Shown one piece after another: positions 35,913 through 47,102 of a stretch of DNA of 64,000 nucleotides. Under the pieces are notes generated by a model that worked only from the letters and a program-made list of their open reading frames with translations, had not been told where the DNA came from and did no database searches. The stretch comes from Adiantum capillus-veneris (taxonomy: Eukaryota > Streptophyta > Polypodiopsida > Polypodiales > Pteridaceae). The stretch lies in the NCBI GenBank assembly GCA_014529385.2, contig CM043969.1, positions 75,440,676 to 75,504,675 on the forward strand. The letters are read 5' to 3'. Position 1 is the first letter of the stretch. Each line of letters begins with the position of its first letter. Position numbers and translations under genes: made by a program.

Positions 35913-37001
35913 ACATTATTGCACATTGTCACCGTTTGCAGTCCTTGAGTCTTCACCGTCCTCAAGCTCCATGTACTCATCACCTGTTTCTTTTGTTTGT
36001 TTTCTTTCCAAGTAATCTTTGTACATATTTTGTTCGTTAAAAATTACATCCCTACTCCTTAAGATTTTACCATCTTCAGGATTCCATAGGCGATACCCAA
36101 AGTCTCGTTCTCCATAGCCAATGAAGAAACGCTTTTTGGACTTTGCATCTAACTTTGATCTTAGGCTTCTATCTATGTGCATGAAAGCCTCACACCCAAA
36201 CACTATGAAAAATGCATAATTCACCGGTTTACCTGTCCATGCCTCTTCTGGAACTCCCCCATCCAATGCCGTTGAGGGTGACCGATTGATTAAGTACACA
36301 GACGTACTTACAGCTTCCGCCCAAAGCTCAAGCGGTAGGCCTGCACGTAGCCGCGTGCTTCGTGCTCGTTCCATGATTGTCCTGTTCATCCTTTCCGAAA
36401 TCCCATTTTGTTGAGGTGTCCTTGGGGTTGTCCTTTGCCTCCGAATGCCATTGTTAGCACAAAAGCTTTCAAAAGCTTGGCTGCAATATTTGTCTCCATT
36501 GTTGGATCTGAGGCATTTAACCTTGGTACCTGTTTCATTCTCCACAAAGGCTTTCCACCTTTGAAATATGGAAAATATATCGGATTTATTCTTCATGACA
36601 TAAACCCATGTTTTTCTAGTCGCATCGTCTATGAATGTTACATAGTACAATGAGCCACCAAGTGATGCTGTACTTGCAGGACCCCAAACATCAGAATGAA
36701 CCAACTCAAGTTTTTTATTTTTTCTTTCATTTCCTGATTTTTGAAATTTTACCCTCTTTTGTTTACCATAAACACAATCTTCACAGAACTCTAAGTCCAC
36801 TTCTTTCAAACCTGGTAGAAGCTTCTTTGTTTGAAGGATTTGCATTCCTTTGGCACTCATATGCCCAAGTCGATAGTGCCACACTGCACTATCAACTTCT
36901 GTAGTTGCTGCACAAGCTGAAGGTTGCGTGCTAACAGTACACAAGTAAAGTGTACCGACCTTTTCTCCCTTGGCAACCACCAAAGATCCCTTTGAGATCT
37001 T
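35913..37001 (-). pseudogene. pol: Copia integrase
   Basis: Same frame as the protease above and the RT below. It holds the zinc domain (HYRLGHMSAKGMQ, CVYGKQKR), the core with VHSDVWGPAST and an altered second motif CLRSNNGDKYCS (usual LRTDNGGEY, so the catalytic Asp reads Asn), and QQNGISERMNRTI. That change should abolish strand transfer if real. Bounded by in-frame stops at 37002 and 35916. Confidence 0.9.
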
Positions 37002-37560
37002 TCACCGTTTGTTTCCGAATGCAATGTTGTGACCTTCATCGTCCAATTGTCCTGTAGAGATTAAATTTTTGCGAAGAGAAGGAACATGCCTAACATCTTT
37101 AAGCTTCCATTCATTTCCGTTATCAGTTTTGATAGAAACTGTACCTTTGCCGACAATCTCACAAGCTTCATCATCTCCCAAGTATACATACCCAAAATTA
37201 CCTTTGGTGTAGTCTTGGAAATGTTTCTTGTGTGGTGTCGCATGGAATGAAGCCCCGGAATCTATTATCCAGGAATTAGACACATTGTCTAATGAGAGAA
37301 TTAGAGCATCTTGCTCTACTTTACCTGCCACATTGGCCTCCGATGTTGGCTTGTTGTCTTGAGACTCTGTCTCCTTCTTCTTCTTGGACCAGCAATCCTT
37401 CTTGACGTGGCCCTTCTTGCCGCAGTTCCAACATTCCAGAACTGACTTTGTGCGTGACTTGCTCCGTCTTGAGCGATCACGACCCTTTTGGTTTTTGAAC
37501 CTCTCCTTAAGCCTTCCTCTTGTTTCCACTGATAGTGCAGCACTTGATGATTCTCCTGTG
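37002..37560 (-). pseudogene. gag-pol: Copia zinc knuckle and protease
   Basis: Basic Arg/Ser-rich stretch, CCHC knuckle CWNCGKKGHVKKDC near 37435-37390, then retropepsin with intact SWIIDSGASFHATP, and LKDVRHVPSLRKNLIS. It ends at a TGA at 37002-37004 where Trp is expected in this family (NKR-stop-KISKGS); the frame continues afterwards. Confidence 0.9.
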
Positions 37561-38131
37561 CTCTCCTTCGCATTTCCTCGCTTAGGAGAACACCCACAAC
37601 ATCATCAAACTTAAGAGTATTTGTGCCAGAGATAGAATTACTTACAGCCATCACAAGGCTGTCCCAACTATCCGGTAGAGATGATAGTATAAGGAGAGCT
37701 CGCACTTCGTCATCGAAATTGATTTTCACTGATCGAAGTTGACTTATGTTTGTGTTAAAGTCATTTAGGTGTTCTGCAACTGAACCATTCTCTGCCATCT
37801 TTAGATTGAACAAGCGCTTCATAAGAAATACCTTATTGGATGCCGATGGTTTCTCGTAGAAGTTGTCAAGTGACTTCATCAAGTCCTCCGTGGTCTTCGT
37901 CTCCGAAACATTGAAGGCCACCGTTGACGCCAAGCTTAACCGGATTGTTCCCAGTGCCTTTCGATCAAGGACAATCCATGCTTCATCTGCCATTGTTGCG
38001 GGCTTCTTCGCAAGACCGCCTAGTGGCAAATAGAGGTCCTTCTGGTAGAGATAGTCTTCAATCTGCATCTTCCAATGTTGGTAGTTTTTGCCGTTGAACT
38101 TCTCAATCTTGAGCTTCCCTTCCTCCGCCAT
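37561..38131 (-). pseudogene. gag: Copia gag
   Basis: I choose the ATG at 38131 (MAEEGKLKIEKF), 60 bases after the primer site. Copia gag signature KFNGKNYQHWKMQIEDYL, then KRLFNLKMAENGSVAEHLND and the LSSLPDSWDSLV stretch. Near 37560 a frameshift separates it from the zinc knuckle frame, so gag and pol, expected as one chain in copia, are now split. Confidence 0.92.
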
Positions 38132-38190
38132 AACTCCCACTCAATTCAAGGAATCCTTTCCTTGAGATAATTTAGCTACGAGCAAACCTT

Positions 38191-38202
38191 GCTCTGATAC
38201 CA
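38191..38202 (-). other. Primer binding site, initiator-Met tRNA
   Basis: TGGTATCAGAGC on the minus strand, two bases from the right LTR. Confidence 0.95.
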
Positions 38203-38204
38203 GT

Positions 38205-38288
38205 TGTTAAGAAATAAGACGTAGCTAAATAGATAATTGAGTAGATTACTTAATGGAGAGAGACAGATTTATATACACGAGATTATTG

Positions 38289-38331
<43 letters not shown>

Positions 38332-38961
38332 CACGATAACGTCCACGGGAAAGCAGCCACTCAATGGCTTTAGTACTTCAAAACAAGAAGTAGTTTACAA
38401 AGGGATTATACCCTTAATGGAGCTCCCGCCTTGCTTCACTCTCACCACCTCACAATCACCTTGTTGCATCAACTTCACACTATGAAATGTGTGTAGAAAT
38501 GGCCTCCTTTTATAGGCAAAAGGGCTGCCCTCTCTTATGAGAGACGGCCATGTGTAGCCGCCCTTGTGCGAATAAGTCCAAATCGGACCCTCCAATCCGC
38601 CCATGTGTGGCCGCCCTTGAGAAGACAAGTCCGCTTTTGAATTCGGCCACTGGCCACCGGACATTGACTTCCGGCCACCAGCCACCGGCCATTGACTTCC
38701 GACCACCGGCCATCGGCCATTGACTACCGGCCACCAGCCAACCGACCGATTGTTTTCCGACCACTTTTTGGCCGCCGTCCGGCCATAATATTCCGGCGAA
38801 AAAAAAGTCTCGAGGCCCCCCGATTCATGTCCGTGAAAATTTTGGTTTCCGGTGAGTGATTTTCCTTCACGCATGATGGCTTCTCCTCATAATGGGGGCT
38901 TTACAAATGTGAGCTTTTACCACAGAAAATTACAAGGGTAAATCAGGCTCCATACTTATCA
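38205..38961 (-). repeat. 5' LTR of minus-strand copia element
   Basis: 757 bp, TGTTAAGAAATAAG to ATACTTATCA (plus-strand view). Compared with the left LTR it has a longer GA run and lacks about 25 bases around the ATACGTGG block. Confidence 0.93.
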
Positions 38962-39565
38962 CACTCATTTTGTGTTTATGCATTACCCAATGATGGATTT
39001 GAAACCAATTATGTGCATAAATTTCTTCCAATTCAAAGGGTATACCCAAATGATCTCCAATTGGAAGAGAAGGGAGCGGAAAAGAAACTAAGTGTGCACA
39101 AATGGATAAGGGTAGCTAAAAGGAAGTGGCTTAAGTTATCAATATTTCATATGTTGCATGATATGTGCGTATTAGAACTTATTTGAAATAAATTTATAGA
39201 TTGCAATTATCTCCAAATTATGTTAAATTATGTTGAGTTTTATTTGGATTGAATATATGTGTGATACTGCAATAAGAGCCTAATTTGGTTGCAAATTTTA
39301 GTGTGCATAGAATATCAATTGTATTTGTGATTCCTTGAGGTTTTAATGACCAATGCCTTCCCTAAACGACCAAAGAATGTTGATTTTTTTGAGCTCTTAG
39401 GTGATTTCACACAAACATGCACACAAATAACATCAAATATGCTTGGTGATTCCATCTTTGCAAACACATCAAATAATATCACCTCTTGTTGCTCTTAGTG
39501 GGGACCTCCCCACTTCCCCTTAAAGGTAAAACTTTTTCAAAAATATAAATGGAGAAGAATAGTGA
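38962..39565. other. AT-rich spacer, no gene
   Basis: No coding motif. A perfect 7-bp stem (AGTGGGG / CCCCACT, 4-base loop) lies at 39497-39514, about 50 bases before the first PLE copy. It may be part of an upstream unit's 3' end. Confidence 0.5.
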
Positions 39566-39679
39566 CACACACACACACACACATAAAATTACATGAGTCC
39601 TTTCTCATGCTTCACTACATAAGTTGGACATAAAAAACCTGGTTTGTTTATTAAAAATCCCCCCTTTTTTTGTTCACTT

Positions 39680-40024
39680 TTACATGTCTATTAAACCATC
39701 CATTACATGATCACACAAGCAACTGTCACAATAATAACATGTGTTTGGATGCTCGGCCAAAGGTAAGATACGGTTAGCCAAAATTACACCATACTCTCTT
39801 GTGCGAAGTGTGTTGTTAAAGTATCCTATGAGGGGTTGTCCATAACTGTGATACAAAAAAATCTTATGGTGTGGAAGAAACTGCGCTAGCAAGTATAACC
39901 GCTGTGAAAACCCTCGCTTCATTGAATGTTCCACATAATAATACTGTGGCCCTAAGCCCATGGCTTTCGTTACCATCGCCAGACGGATATTGTTTCTGAA
40001 GTGCTCTCGATCCCAAAGGGTCAC
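39680..40024 (-). CDS. Unknown antisense ORF with cysteine cluster in the PLE
   Basis: 114 codons, antisense to the PLE RT. I do not recognise it. The sequence is aromatic-rich (QYYYVEHSMKRGF, LPHHKIFLYHSYGQPL) and ends in a tight Cys group (CYYCDSCLCD), which could bind zinc. The equivalent stretch in copy 2 (55330-54790) begins the same way (NNIRLAM, AMGLGPQ) but has stops. The block missing from copy 1 contains the upstream half of the copy-2 frame. It could be a real but decayed second PLE gene, or chance. Confidence 0.3.
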   Translation of the reverse strand: MTLWDREHFRNNIRLAMVTKAMGLGPQYYYVEHSMKRGFSQRLYLLAQFLPHHKIFLYHSYGQPLIGYFNNTLRTREYGVILANRILPLAEHPNTCYYCDSCLCDHVMDGLIDM

Positions 40025-40407
40025 CTACGTCACTCTGTCCTGATAGATTGTAAGTGCCGCGTATCGACCTAGCAAAAGCATTCTGGAAATTTCATACCAT
40101 CTACTACCACAATAAAATTGATGCTCATAAAAGATTTTTTTGGTATCCTCTCTTTATATTGGTCAAAAGCTTGCCTTCATCTTTCAATTACCCCAAAAAA
40201 TCCTTACACATGTATTGCGTTTCTTCTGAGTAACCCTCTGCAAATACCTCTCTTGTATTTGCTTGGTCGTACGCTACCTTCTGCATACATATAGTGGGTT
40301 TGCAGGCGAGTGACTGCAGCGATTGTGACCCGACACTGGCTTTTCTCAACCGGATCGTGTGCTGAGAGAAATCCCTGGAAACAGGGTCTTTAATAGCGAC
40401 CTCGATG

Positions 40408-40513
40408 ACGGGAATACCTGGCACAATCCGGGTCCCTTCTGCTATGGCGAGGCATAGCAAACGGGAATACCTGGCACAATCCGGGTCCCTTCTGCTATGG
40501 CGAGGCATCATCA
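40408..40513 (+). repeat. 53-bp tandem duplication upstream of the PLE TATA-like box
   Basis: ACGGGAATACCTGGCACAAT and the following ~33 bases occur twice in tandem at 40408 and 40461; copy 2 has one unit. Confidence 0.9.
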
Positions 40514-40514
40514 T

Positions 40515-40550
40515 CTATAAAAACCTCAATGGGGTGAGTACTTTACTCAC
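40515..40550 (+). promoter_or_regulatory. TATA-like box and hairpin in PLE copy 1
   Basis: CTATAAAA at 40515-40522 and the inverted repeat GTGAGTACTTTACTCAC at 40534-40550. Both are conserved in copy 2 (56075-56110). Position upstream of the RT on the same strand suggests a promoter; this is inference. Confidence 0.45.
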
Positions 40551-40827
40551 TTAGCATCGTGGGTCTATCACTACAGCTGTGAGTTCAAAACTTGTATGCT
40601 GTTGTGACTTTAACATGCCTAAAAGTATGGAGAAAATTTTGGTGGAGTCATCATCCTCTCCAAGTCTACAGGTTATCTATCTGTTCACCTCTCTTGTAGC
40701 CTTTAAAATATTGACCTGGACTGGTTTGGCTAAAATAAATAAATCGTATTCTTTGTTTGTTTAATCTTTGGCTAATTGGACAGATTTTTGTTTAATGATG
40801 ATGATCTAATTCGGGGATGTTTGGTTT

Positions 40828-41743
40828 TTTTAACTGAGTCAAGGTCAGTTAACAAAAGCTGCTTAAGACCAAAGACGTACGAATGCACATCAAAGATCAA
40901 CATGAAGAAGCAATAAAGATTGGAGTTACACATTTCCACGTTTTCCCAAAATGGTCACGTATTGTAAATTCCCGATTTATCAAGACATTGTAATGTTTCT
41001 AATGTGTTACGGGCTCAATAGAAGTTCCAAGCTGTAAAGAATAGGTCAGTTACTGTGTCTAGGTTGCAGATTCAGTAAGTGGTGGAAAGGCCTTGGGCGC
41101 CCAGACATTGCATATTTTTACCCTAGGTACATAAGGCAGTGTGTAAAAGAAATTAGGGTTCTCAAGCTCATTGGTTGAGAGCACTCTTTGGTGAGAGCTC
41201 TTGAGGTGTGTGGCTATGGAGTCCTTGAGCTTCTCCTTGCTCATGAGACTTGATTAACACTAATCAATGATTCATTCTCTTTCACTATGCCTCTCTCATG
41301 CTTCTTATGATTGCCTATGCTGCTTAGATTAACTAGATCTTAACTAATTAGTGGTTAATTCCTCTCTAATCTTGTGTGATTGCCCTCTTTTGCTTGTGTG
41401 TACATGTAGGTTTGATTGGAGTGTGATGCTCGATAGATCCATGTGTGTGTGCTTGCGGTTAGTGTGTTGCATGATAGGATTAGTGTTGTGTGCGTCTTGC
41501 AATCGTAGTGTGTGTGATTGGGTTGGTTAGAGGTGAAGAGAAGTGGATATGGAAAACTGTCCTTCATTGCGGTTTAGCTCCTCCATAGGCCGAGAAGCTC
41601 ACCTTGTAGAGTTAACCATTCGTGTTGCCATGATTAGCTCACTAACCGTGTGAGTGTTTCCATGCCCTAGCCGGGTAGCTCATCCCTCCGTATTGATAAT
41701 TTTGTTGGTCATTGGAGCTATTGCAATGATGGGACCCCCAACA
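40828..41743 (+). repeat. 5' LTR of the large element
   Basis: The first ~45 bases (TTAACTGAGTCAAGGTCAGT and on) match 50664-50705. It ends CCCCCAACA two bases before the primer site. The first dinucleotide here reads TT instead of TG. Confidence 0.8.
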
Positions 41744-41745
41744 TT

Positions 41746-41763
41746 TGGCACCGTTGCCGGGGA
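41746..41763 (+). other. Primer binding site, tRNA-Asp
   Basis: TGGCACCGTTGCCGGGGA, complementary to the 3' end of plant tRNA-Asp with one mismatch at the fifth base. This primer is typical of Athila/Tat-lineage gypsy elements. Confidence 0.9.
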
Positions 41764-43576
41764 CGATGGCCTATGTAAGTGTAATTGTGGCATAATCGAA
41801 TGCATTCCCTCACTAATCTCACTACTAATTTCACTTGTGTGTTTATGTTTTTGTGGATTTTGGATGTGTAAGCATGAAGCAATGTGTTTATAATTCCCTA
41901 ATGTGTCACTGTATCTTGCCAATTGTGTGTTTACACACTCTAATTTCTCACTAACCCCTTGCTAATTTGACTAATTTTTGCTATTTACTAATGTGCTATG
42001 AAGAATTGGAGCATTCGACCATTCAACTGATCTTCAATGGAAAGGTAATCAAGGTGGTATTCTCAACCTCCCTAGAATCTAAGGATGTGTAGAATTGTGT
42101 AGAAATCCCACCATGATGCAATGTAATGTTGATGCAATGTAATGCTATGCTATGTTGATGCAATGCAATGTTGATGTTAAAATTTTGCGATTATTCATTT
42201 TCACGCCGTCGTAATGCCGAAATTTTTAAGAATTGGTGGTGCATGAATTCGACAAGTTTCAATTGCTAATTGGTGATTGTAGGTTGCTAATTGGGTGCCT
42301 AATTGAGTTAATTGCATGCTTGGATGGTCAAAATCAAGTGTGTGCATTCTAATTGAATGTGTGCATGCTAATTTCAAGTGTGTGTGCACTATTTTGCCCA
42401 TGTTTGTGCACTAAAAAATCAATGTGTGCGTTATGATTTTTCAATTTGTGATGATTGATATGTGTTTTACTCATGCCCAACTAATGATTTGTGAAGTCAC
42501 ATTGCAAATCCAACAAGTGTAACCCTTTTGTGTGCGCACCTAAAGATTGGTAAAAATTGACAATTTTTTAGAGTGTGTGTGTGCCTAAAAAGTGTTTAAT
42601 TTGCATGATTGATGTGTGTAATGATTATTTTCTGTGTTTTTGTGCTCAAAACAATGATTTACACACTCTAATTGCGTCAATTTTTGACCTATTTTTCTCG
42701 GTAATTTTGCCGGTTTAATTGCCTAATTTTGATTTTATTGATAAAATTGTTGGCAATTGAATTGATGTGATTTTGGAAATTTTATTTGGCTGCACCATTC
42801 CCCAATGTGTGGAGAATTTGTAGATTTTTTTTGGGTAGTTTTCGGATAATTTTTGTATTTTTTTGGCAAATTTTTTGCATTATTGTTTTCGGTTTAATTC
42901 CATAAAAATTGATATTTTGCGATCTTTACGAGTCATTTTGTGTGTGCATATTTGCGGCATCATTTTGTTCGCATTTGTGCCCACCATGGTCGAGTTTTGA
43001 CTTTCGCTATTTTTGGGAGCCGCGTGGACAATTTTGTTGAAATTGGCGTTTTCAAAAAATATGCTATTTTAGGTGTTGCTTTTGCGTGTCGAAAATATTT
43101 GCTTGTAAATTTTGGTGATTTTCTAAGATTTGTAGAATTTTTTGGACTAATCTGGAAAATTTTAGGATTTTTTGGTGATTTTTGAGATTTTCAGGTGAAT
43201 TTTAGCGTTTTCGGCTAATTTTTGACCTATTTATGGCATTTTTGGACGTCTGAAAATTTAAAAATAAAAAAACGGTTTGAGTTGCGATGACACTCGGGCT
43301 GGCGCATAAACTTCTCCGTGGCGGATAGATCTTTACGATCTGCTGGGATAGTTTTTCCGACAATAAAATGATTTTCTTCTTTTTTCCTCTCCGCGTGAAA
43401 CCATCCCACACCCACTCTCTAACCTTCTGTCACTTTCTCTCTCCTCCACCTGCAAAATACCCGATTATTACACTCCCTCACTAACCCCCTCTCACTCTCT
43501 CTCCTCCCTCTAACTCATCCACCCACTCTCTCTCATTCTACCCACGCGTGAACACGCCCTTTATTTTTGTCTTTTA

Positions 43577-43618
43577 CCCCCCCCCCCCCCCCCCCCCCCC
43601 CCACACACACACACTTCC
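43577..43618. repeat. Poly-C run followed by (AC)n
   Basis: About 26 C then ACACACACACAC. The length may be affected by sequencing. Confidence 0.85.
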
Positions 43619-43741
43619 TACATTATCTCTCCTCGTGGCTCTCTCTCTTCTCATTTGCTTGCGCGCCACAGTCCATTGTCGACACTCTGCCGTGGACGGC
43701 ACTGACAAATGATCGTCTTCTCTTGCGTGCACCTCTCCCAC

Positions 43742-43744
<3 letters not shown>

Positions 43745-43812
<68 letters not shown>
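43745..43812. repeat. (CT)n microsatellite
   Basis: Nearly 70 bases of CT dinucleotide; shorter CT and CA runs follow at 43860-43960. Confidence 0.95.
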
Positions 43813-43813
<1 letters not shown>

Positions 43814-45120
43814 ACCCCTCACTCAATCACCTCTCTCTTCCCATGCGAGGACCCTCTTACTTTCTCTCTCTTCCTTTGTCGCATCCTCACACACCCACAC
43901 ACACACACACACTCACAGCTGAGTCGTGCCGTCTTTCTCGCTCTCTCTCTCTCTCTACCCTCTATACCCGCGCCAGGCCGTAATGAGCGCTTCTCAACGC
44001 CAGGTTTTGCGCACAGTCTGTCAGCTCCACCAACTAGAGGTCAACGGTGGCATGCAGCGGCCAGCCAAGTAAGGGTTTTTCCTTAATTATATAAAACACA
44101 AAAATAACTCAAATAATAAATAAATAAATAAATAAATTCATCACCAAAAAAAAAAATATACATATATATATAGAAAAACATAAGGATTCTCAAAAAAAAA
44201 AAAAACATCAATAAACCATAAAAAAACTAAAAAGAAAAAAATCCAATAAATTAAAAAAAGGATTAAAAAATCATTAAAAATTTACCAAAAAAAGAAAAAT
44301 CATAAAAGATCATAAAAATGTTTTTAAAAATCATTATAAAATAGAACAAAACATAGAAAATCCACATGAAAATATAAAACACATAGAAAAATCATAAACA
44401 AATAAATCACAAAAATCAAAAGCTGACACAGATAAATCCTTAAAAAATAAAAAATTTGTAAAAACTCAAAAAATAACTAAAATTGATTGAAAAAAATCGC
44501 AAAAAGCTGTAAAAATCATAAAATCTTCAAAAAATCACAAGAAAATTATAAAAAATCAAAATCTTCTTTAAAAAAATGTAAAAAATCATAAAAATATAAA
44601 AAATTTAAGAAAATTTGAAATTTCACAAAAATTTTAGAAAAATAAAAAGAAAGTCGCCGAAAGTACTTGAAAAAGACAAAAAGAGCCTGAATGAGCTGGA
44701 AAAAAGACCCAGAAAAACAAAAAGCAAAGCCGAAAAAGTGTACCGCACGCCCAAGCACACGGAAAAAAGAGGAGCAAACTGTGCTCAAGAGAATCCGAAT
44801 AGCCGAAAAAAGCTGAAACCGGTCAACCCGAAGCCGTGAGGGGCAGACAAATTCTAAATTTGTCAAAATCAAGCTGAAAATCGACAAATCACGGTGGATT
44901 GCAGATTAATCTGTTAAAGGCCTAGTTTTTCATTGTTTCAAAAGGTTGCAATTAATTTTGACACAGCCGAGCTAGAGTTAATCAACTCTTGTGAGATTGA
45001 AGAGCAGTCAACTGCAAAAGTGCTTTGCCACAAGCAGTTTTATCAAAACTGAGTAGGAGAAATTATGCTAATCAACACCAAATTCTGTCAATTGACAATT
45101 TTTGTAGATTGAGCCAACAT

Positions 45121-47100
45121 GGACTTAAATCAAGCCGAGAGTTCAAGTACAGCAGAGCAAGCAGTGGCAACACATGCACAACTGCAAAAGACCAGATTTT
45201 ATAGCTTTACGGCTACAATGGAGACAAAGTCTTATATGCAGATACAGAAGGCCAAAGATACTTGGTGAGCAGTAAAAGCAGCACAGGAGCCAAGATCCTA
45301 TTGATCAAAGTAAAACCAGATTCAAAAAACTCCCAGATGTTCACAGACTTCAGTGGAGCCAGGTATTGCAAGCTCAAAGATGAACTGCAGATAGAGGTAC
45401 AAAAAATCAACCCAAGTGTTTATCCAGAAATCTGCATAAGTCCAAAAAACAAACATTTCATGCATATGCAATCAAGGTCATTGTACATGGATTACAGTGG
45501 TTAGATCTATTGTCGAGAGCCAGAATTGCAAGATCCAACAGATCAACCAATAGAAGCAAATTAAATTGGAGAACCGAGTCAAAGACGGTACAAAGGTCAA
45601 GATGGGGCATTCTACAAGTTGATGCTCAGTGTTTTAAAGAAGATACCGACAACTTGGTCAACATAGAAGCTGAAACTTCTCTGGTAGAGTTTGACATGAC
45701 AACCAAATGAAATACCACTAGTCATGGCGTATTGCTCAGATTGTGGAAGAAAAGGTGGACATTTTTTTGAAGATTGTCCAAGAAATCCTGACAACAGGGA
45801 CATATCAACTGCCAAGCAAGGCACAGAGCAAATTGGAAATGCGAATCTCGATGTAAGTGCATTTAACTCATCACTTTTAATGCAATCAAATGATTCTGCA
45901 TTACCATTAGAAGCACCAGTAAAAACACTGCAAGTTCAAAATTAGCATAAAGATGCACAGGCACCTGAAAAGCTTGAAATTGACTCTTTGAACAATAAAT
46001 TCTTACATGAATTTAGTCAAGGTGTCTAGATATCACCAAAGGTTGAAAAGACTGTTAGGTTTGCAAATGATTTTGCATCCACTGTCACAAGTGTGCGATT
46101 CATGAGTCTAAGGGACACATCAAACAGAATGATGTTAGCATTTTATGGTACCCATAATTCATATGCACACTATGTAGACCAAAAATGGAAACTGTACAAA
46201 AAAGATCAACCAGTGTTTGAACGGCCCACATACCAGCTCATAGAAGTGCGTCCAGTGATAGATCAGAAAGAATGGTTCATTTCAGAGGAAAGAATCTATT
46301 ATAGCCCATTTTCTCTGGAGTTGAAGGATATTAATCGAGTGAACCCAAAAATCTGTTCAGAGCCAAACTCTCCTCCATCGGAAATCAAGCTTCGATGTTG
46401 TGACCAAACGAGCATATACTTTGACCAAAACAATCGTAGATATAGACAAGAGTCTAACATCTATGATGCCTTGGGTCCTGAAACCACAGAAGCTTATATC
46501 ATACGAGACCCATGGGATAGACAATATCATGGCAAAGATAATGCTATCTACAGCTTGACTTGGGGAATAATTTGTCATGTTTCAAGGAGATACATAGGAA
46601 ACTATGCAAAAGGTTTACAGATGCCAAACATGAATAGTGCTACCCAAAGTGTACCTTCACAGTCCCCGAAAGTGAGACTAAACCAGAGCCAAAAAAAATT
46701 TAACTCTTATAATGAAGCAGGCTATAGTGACAACCCTAGGAAGGGGGGAGCTGCAATTCCATCAAGCTCAGCTTATGTATCAGGAAATGCTACACCAATT
46801 AGAAGCCCTAGAGCTTCTAGCCAATAGACCTCTTCAAAGTAGAAACCATTGAAAGATCATATGGTTGTTGGAAGTTTCCAATTGACCAAGATTCCACCAG
46901 AGTCTACAGATAAATGCTTATATGAAGATCATCAGGTATGAAGATCATCAGGGACAAAAGTTTCAGCTGATCTCCACAAGTCAAAGCCAAAAGCCAACAA
47001 ATCCAATAGTGTTCAAATAGTTACATGTGATCAAGTCACATATGCATATCAAGATGCACATGGTAACCAATATCAGCAAGATCAAAACTTGTACAAACTC
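45121..47100 (+). pseudogene. Unfamiliar retroelement polyprotein, N-terminal part with zinc knuckle
   Basis: One frame from ~45181 to ~47100 interrupted by a handful of stops (45504, 45945, 46029, 46827). It contains a knuckle CSDCGRKGGHFFEDC near 45733-45777 with five, not four, residues before the His, and then a ~240-residue region (46093-46827) with many aromatic and charged residues (FMSLRDTSNRMMLAFYG, YQLIEVRPVIDQKEWF). I do not recognise that domain. By position it should serve as gag. The frame shifts near 47100 into the next segment. Confidence 0.6.
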
Positions 47101-47102
47101 TT

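Larger units (their letters stand above)
33438..38961 (-). mobile_element. Ty1/copia LTR retrotransposon, largely intact pol
   Basis: 5.5 kb with LTRs at both ends, a Met-tRNA primer site at 38191-38202, and on the minus strand gag, protease, integrase, RT and RNase H in copia order. The flanks read CACTT and CACTC, a target duplication with one change. A single frameshift in gag and two in-frame stops are the only clear coding lesions I see. Confidence 0.95.
39566..40827 (+). mobile_element. Penelope-like element copy 1, upstream part
   Basis: Starts at a (CA)n run and aligns throughout with 54680-56390 of copy 2, apart from a ~500-base block present only in copy 2 (55160-55660) and a 53-bp duplication present only here. 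It ends where the LTR element at 40828 inserts. Orientation follows the RT further right. A TATA-like box and a conserved hairpin lie at 40515 and 40534. Confidence 0.8.
41764..45120 (+). other. Long leader of the large element
   Basis: About 3.4 kb without a supportable gene. TG-rich degenerate repeats around ATTGCATGCTAATT-like words occur at 42290-42660, a poly-C run at 43577-43602, (CT)n at 43745-43812, and a very A-rich stretch at 44085-44700 made of AAAAATCATAAAA-like words. Confidence 0.6.

Noticed and set aside
40188-40514. Antisense 108-codon frame in PLE copy 1
   Set aside because: Part of it is created by the 53-bp duplication, it overlaps the TATA-like box, and the copy-2 version changes at many residues and is cut by stops.
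43709-44086. Open frames through the (CT)n stretch (Ser/Leu repeats)
   Set aside because: They are translations of a microsatellite, with no start context or conserved motif.
44546-44887. Phe-rich antisense frame
   Set aside because: Translation of the A-rich tract; low-complexity only.
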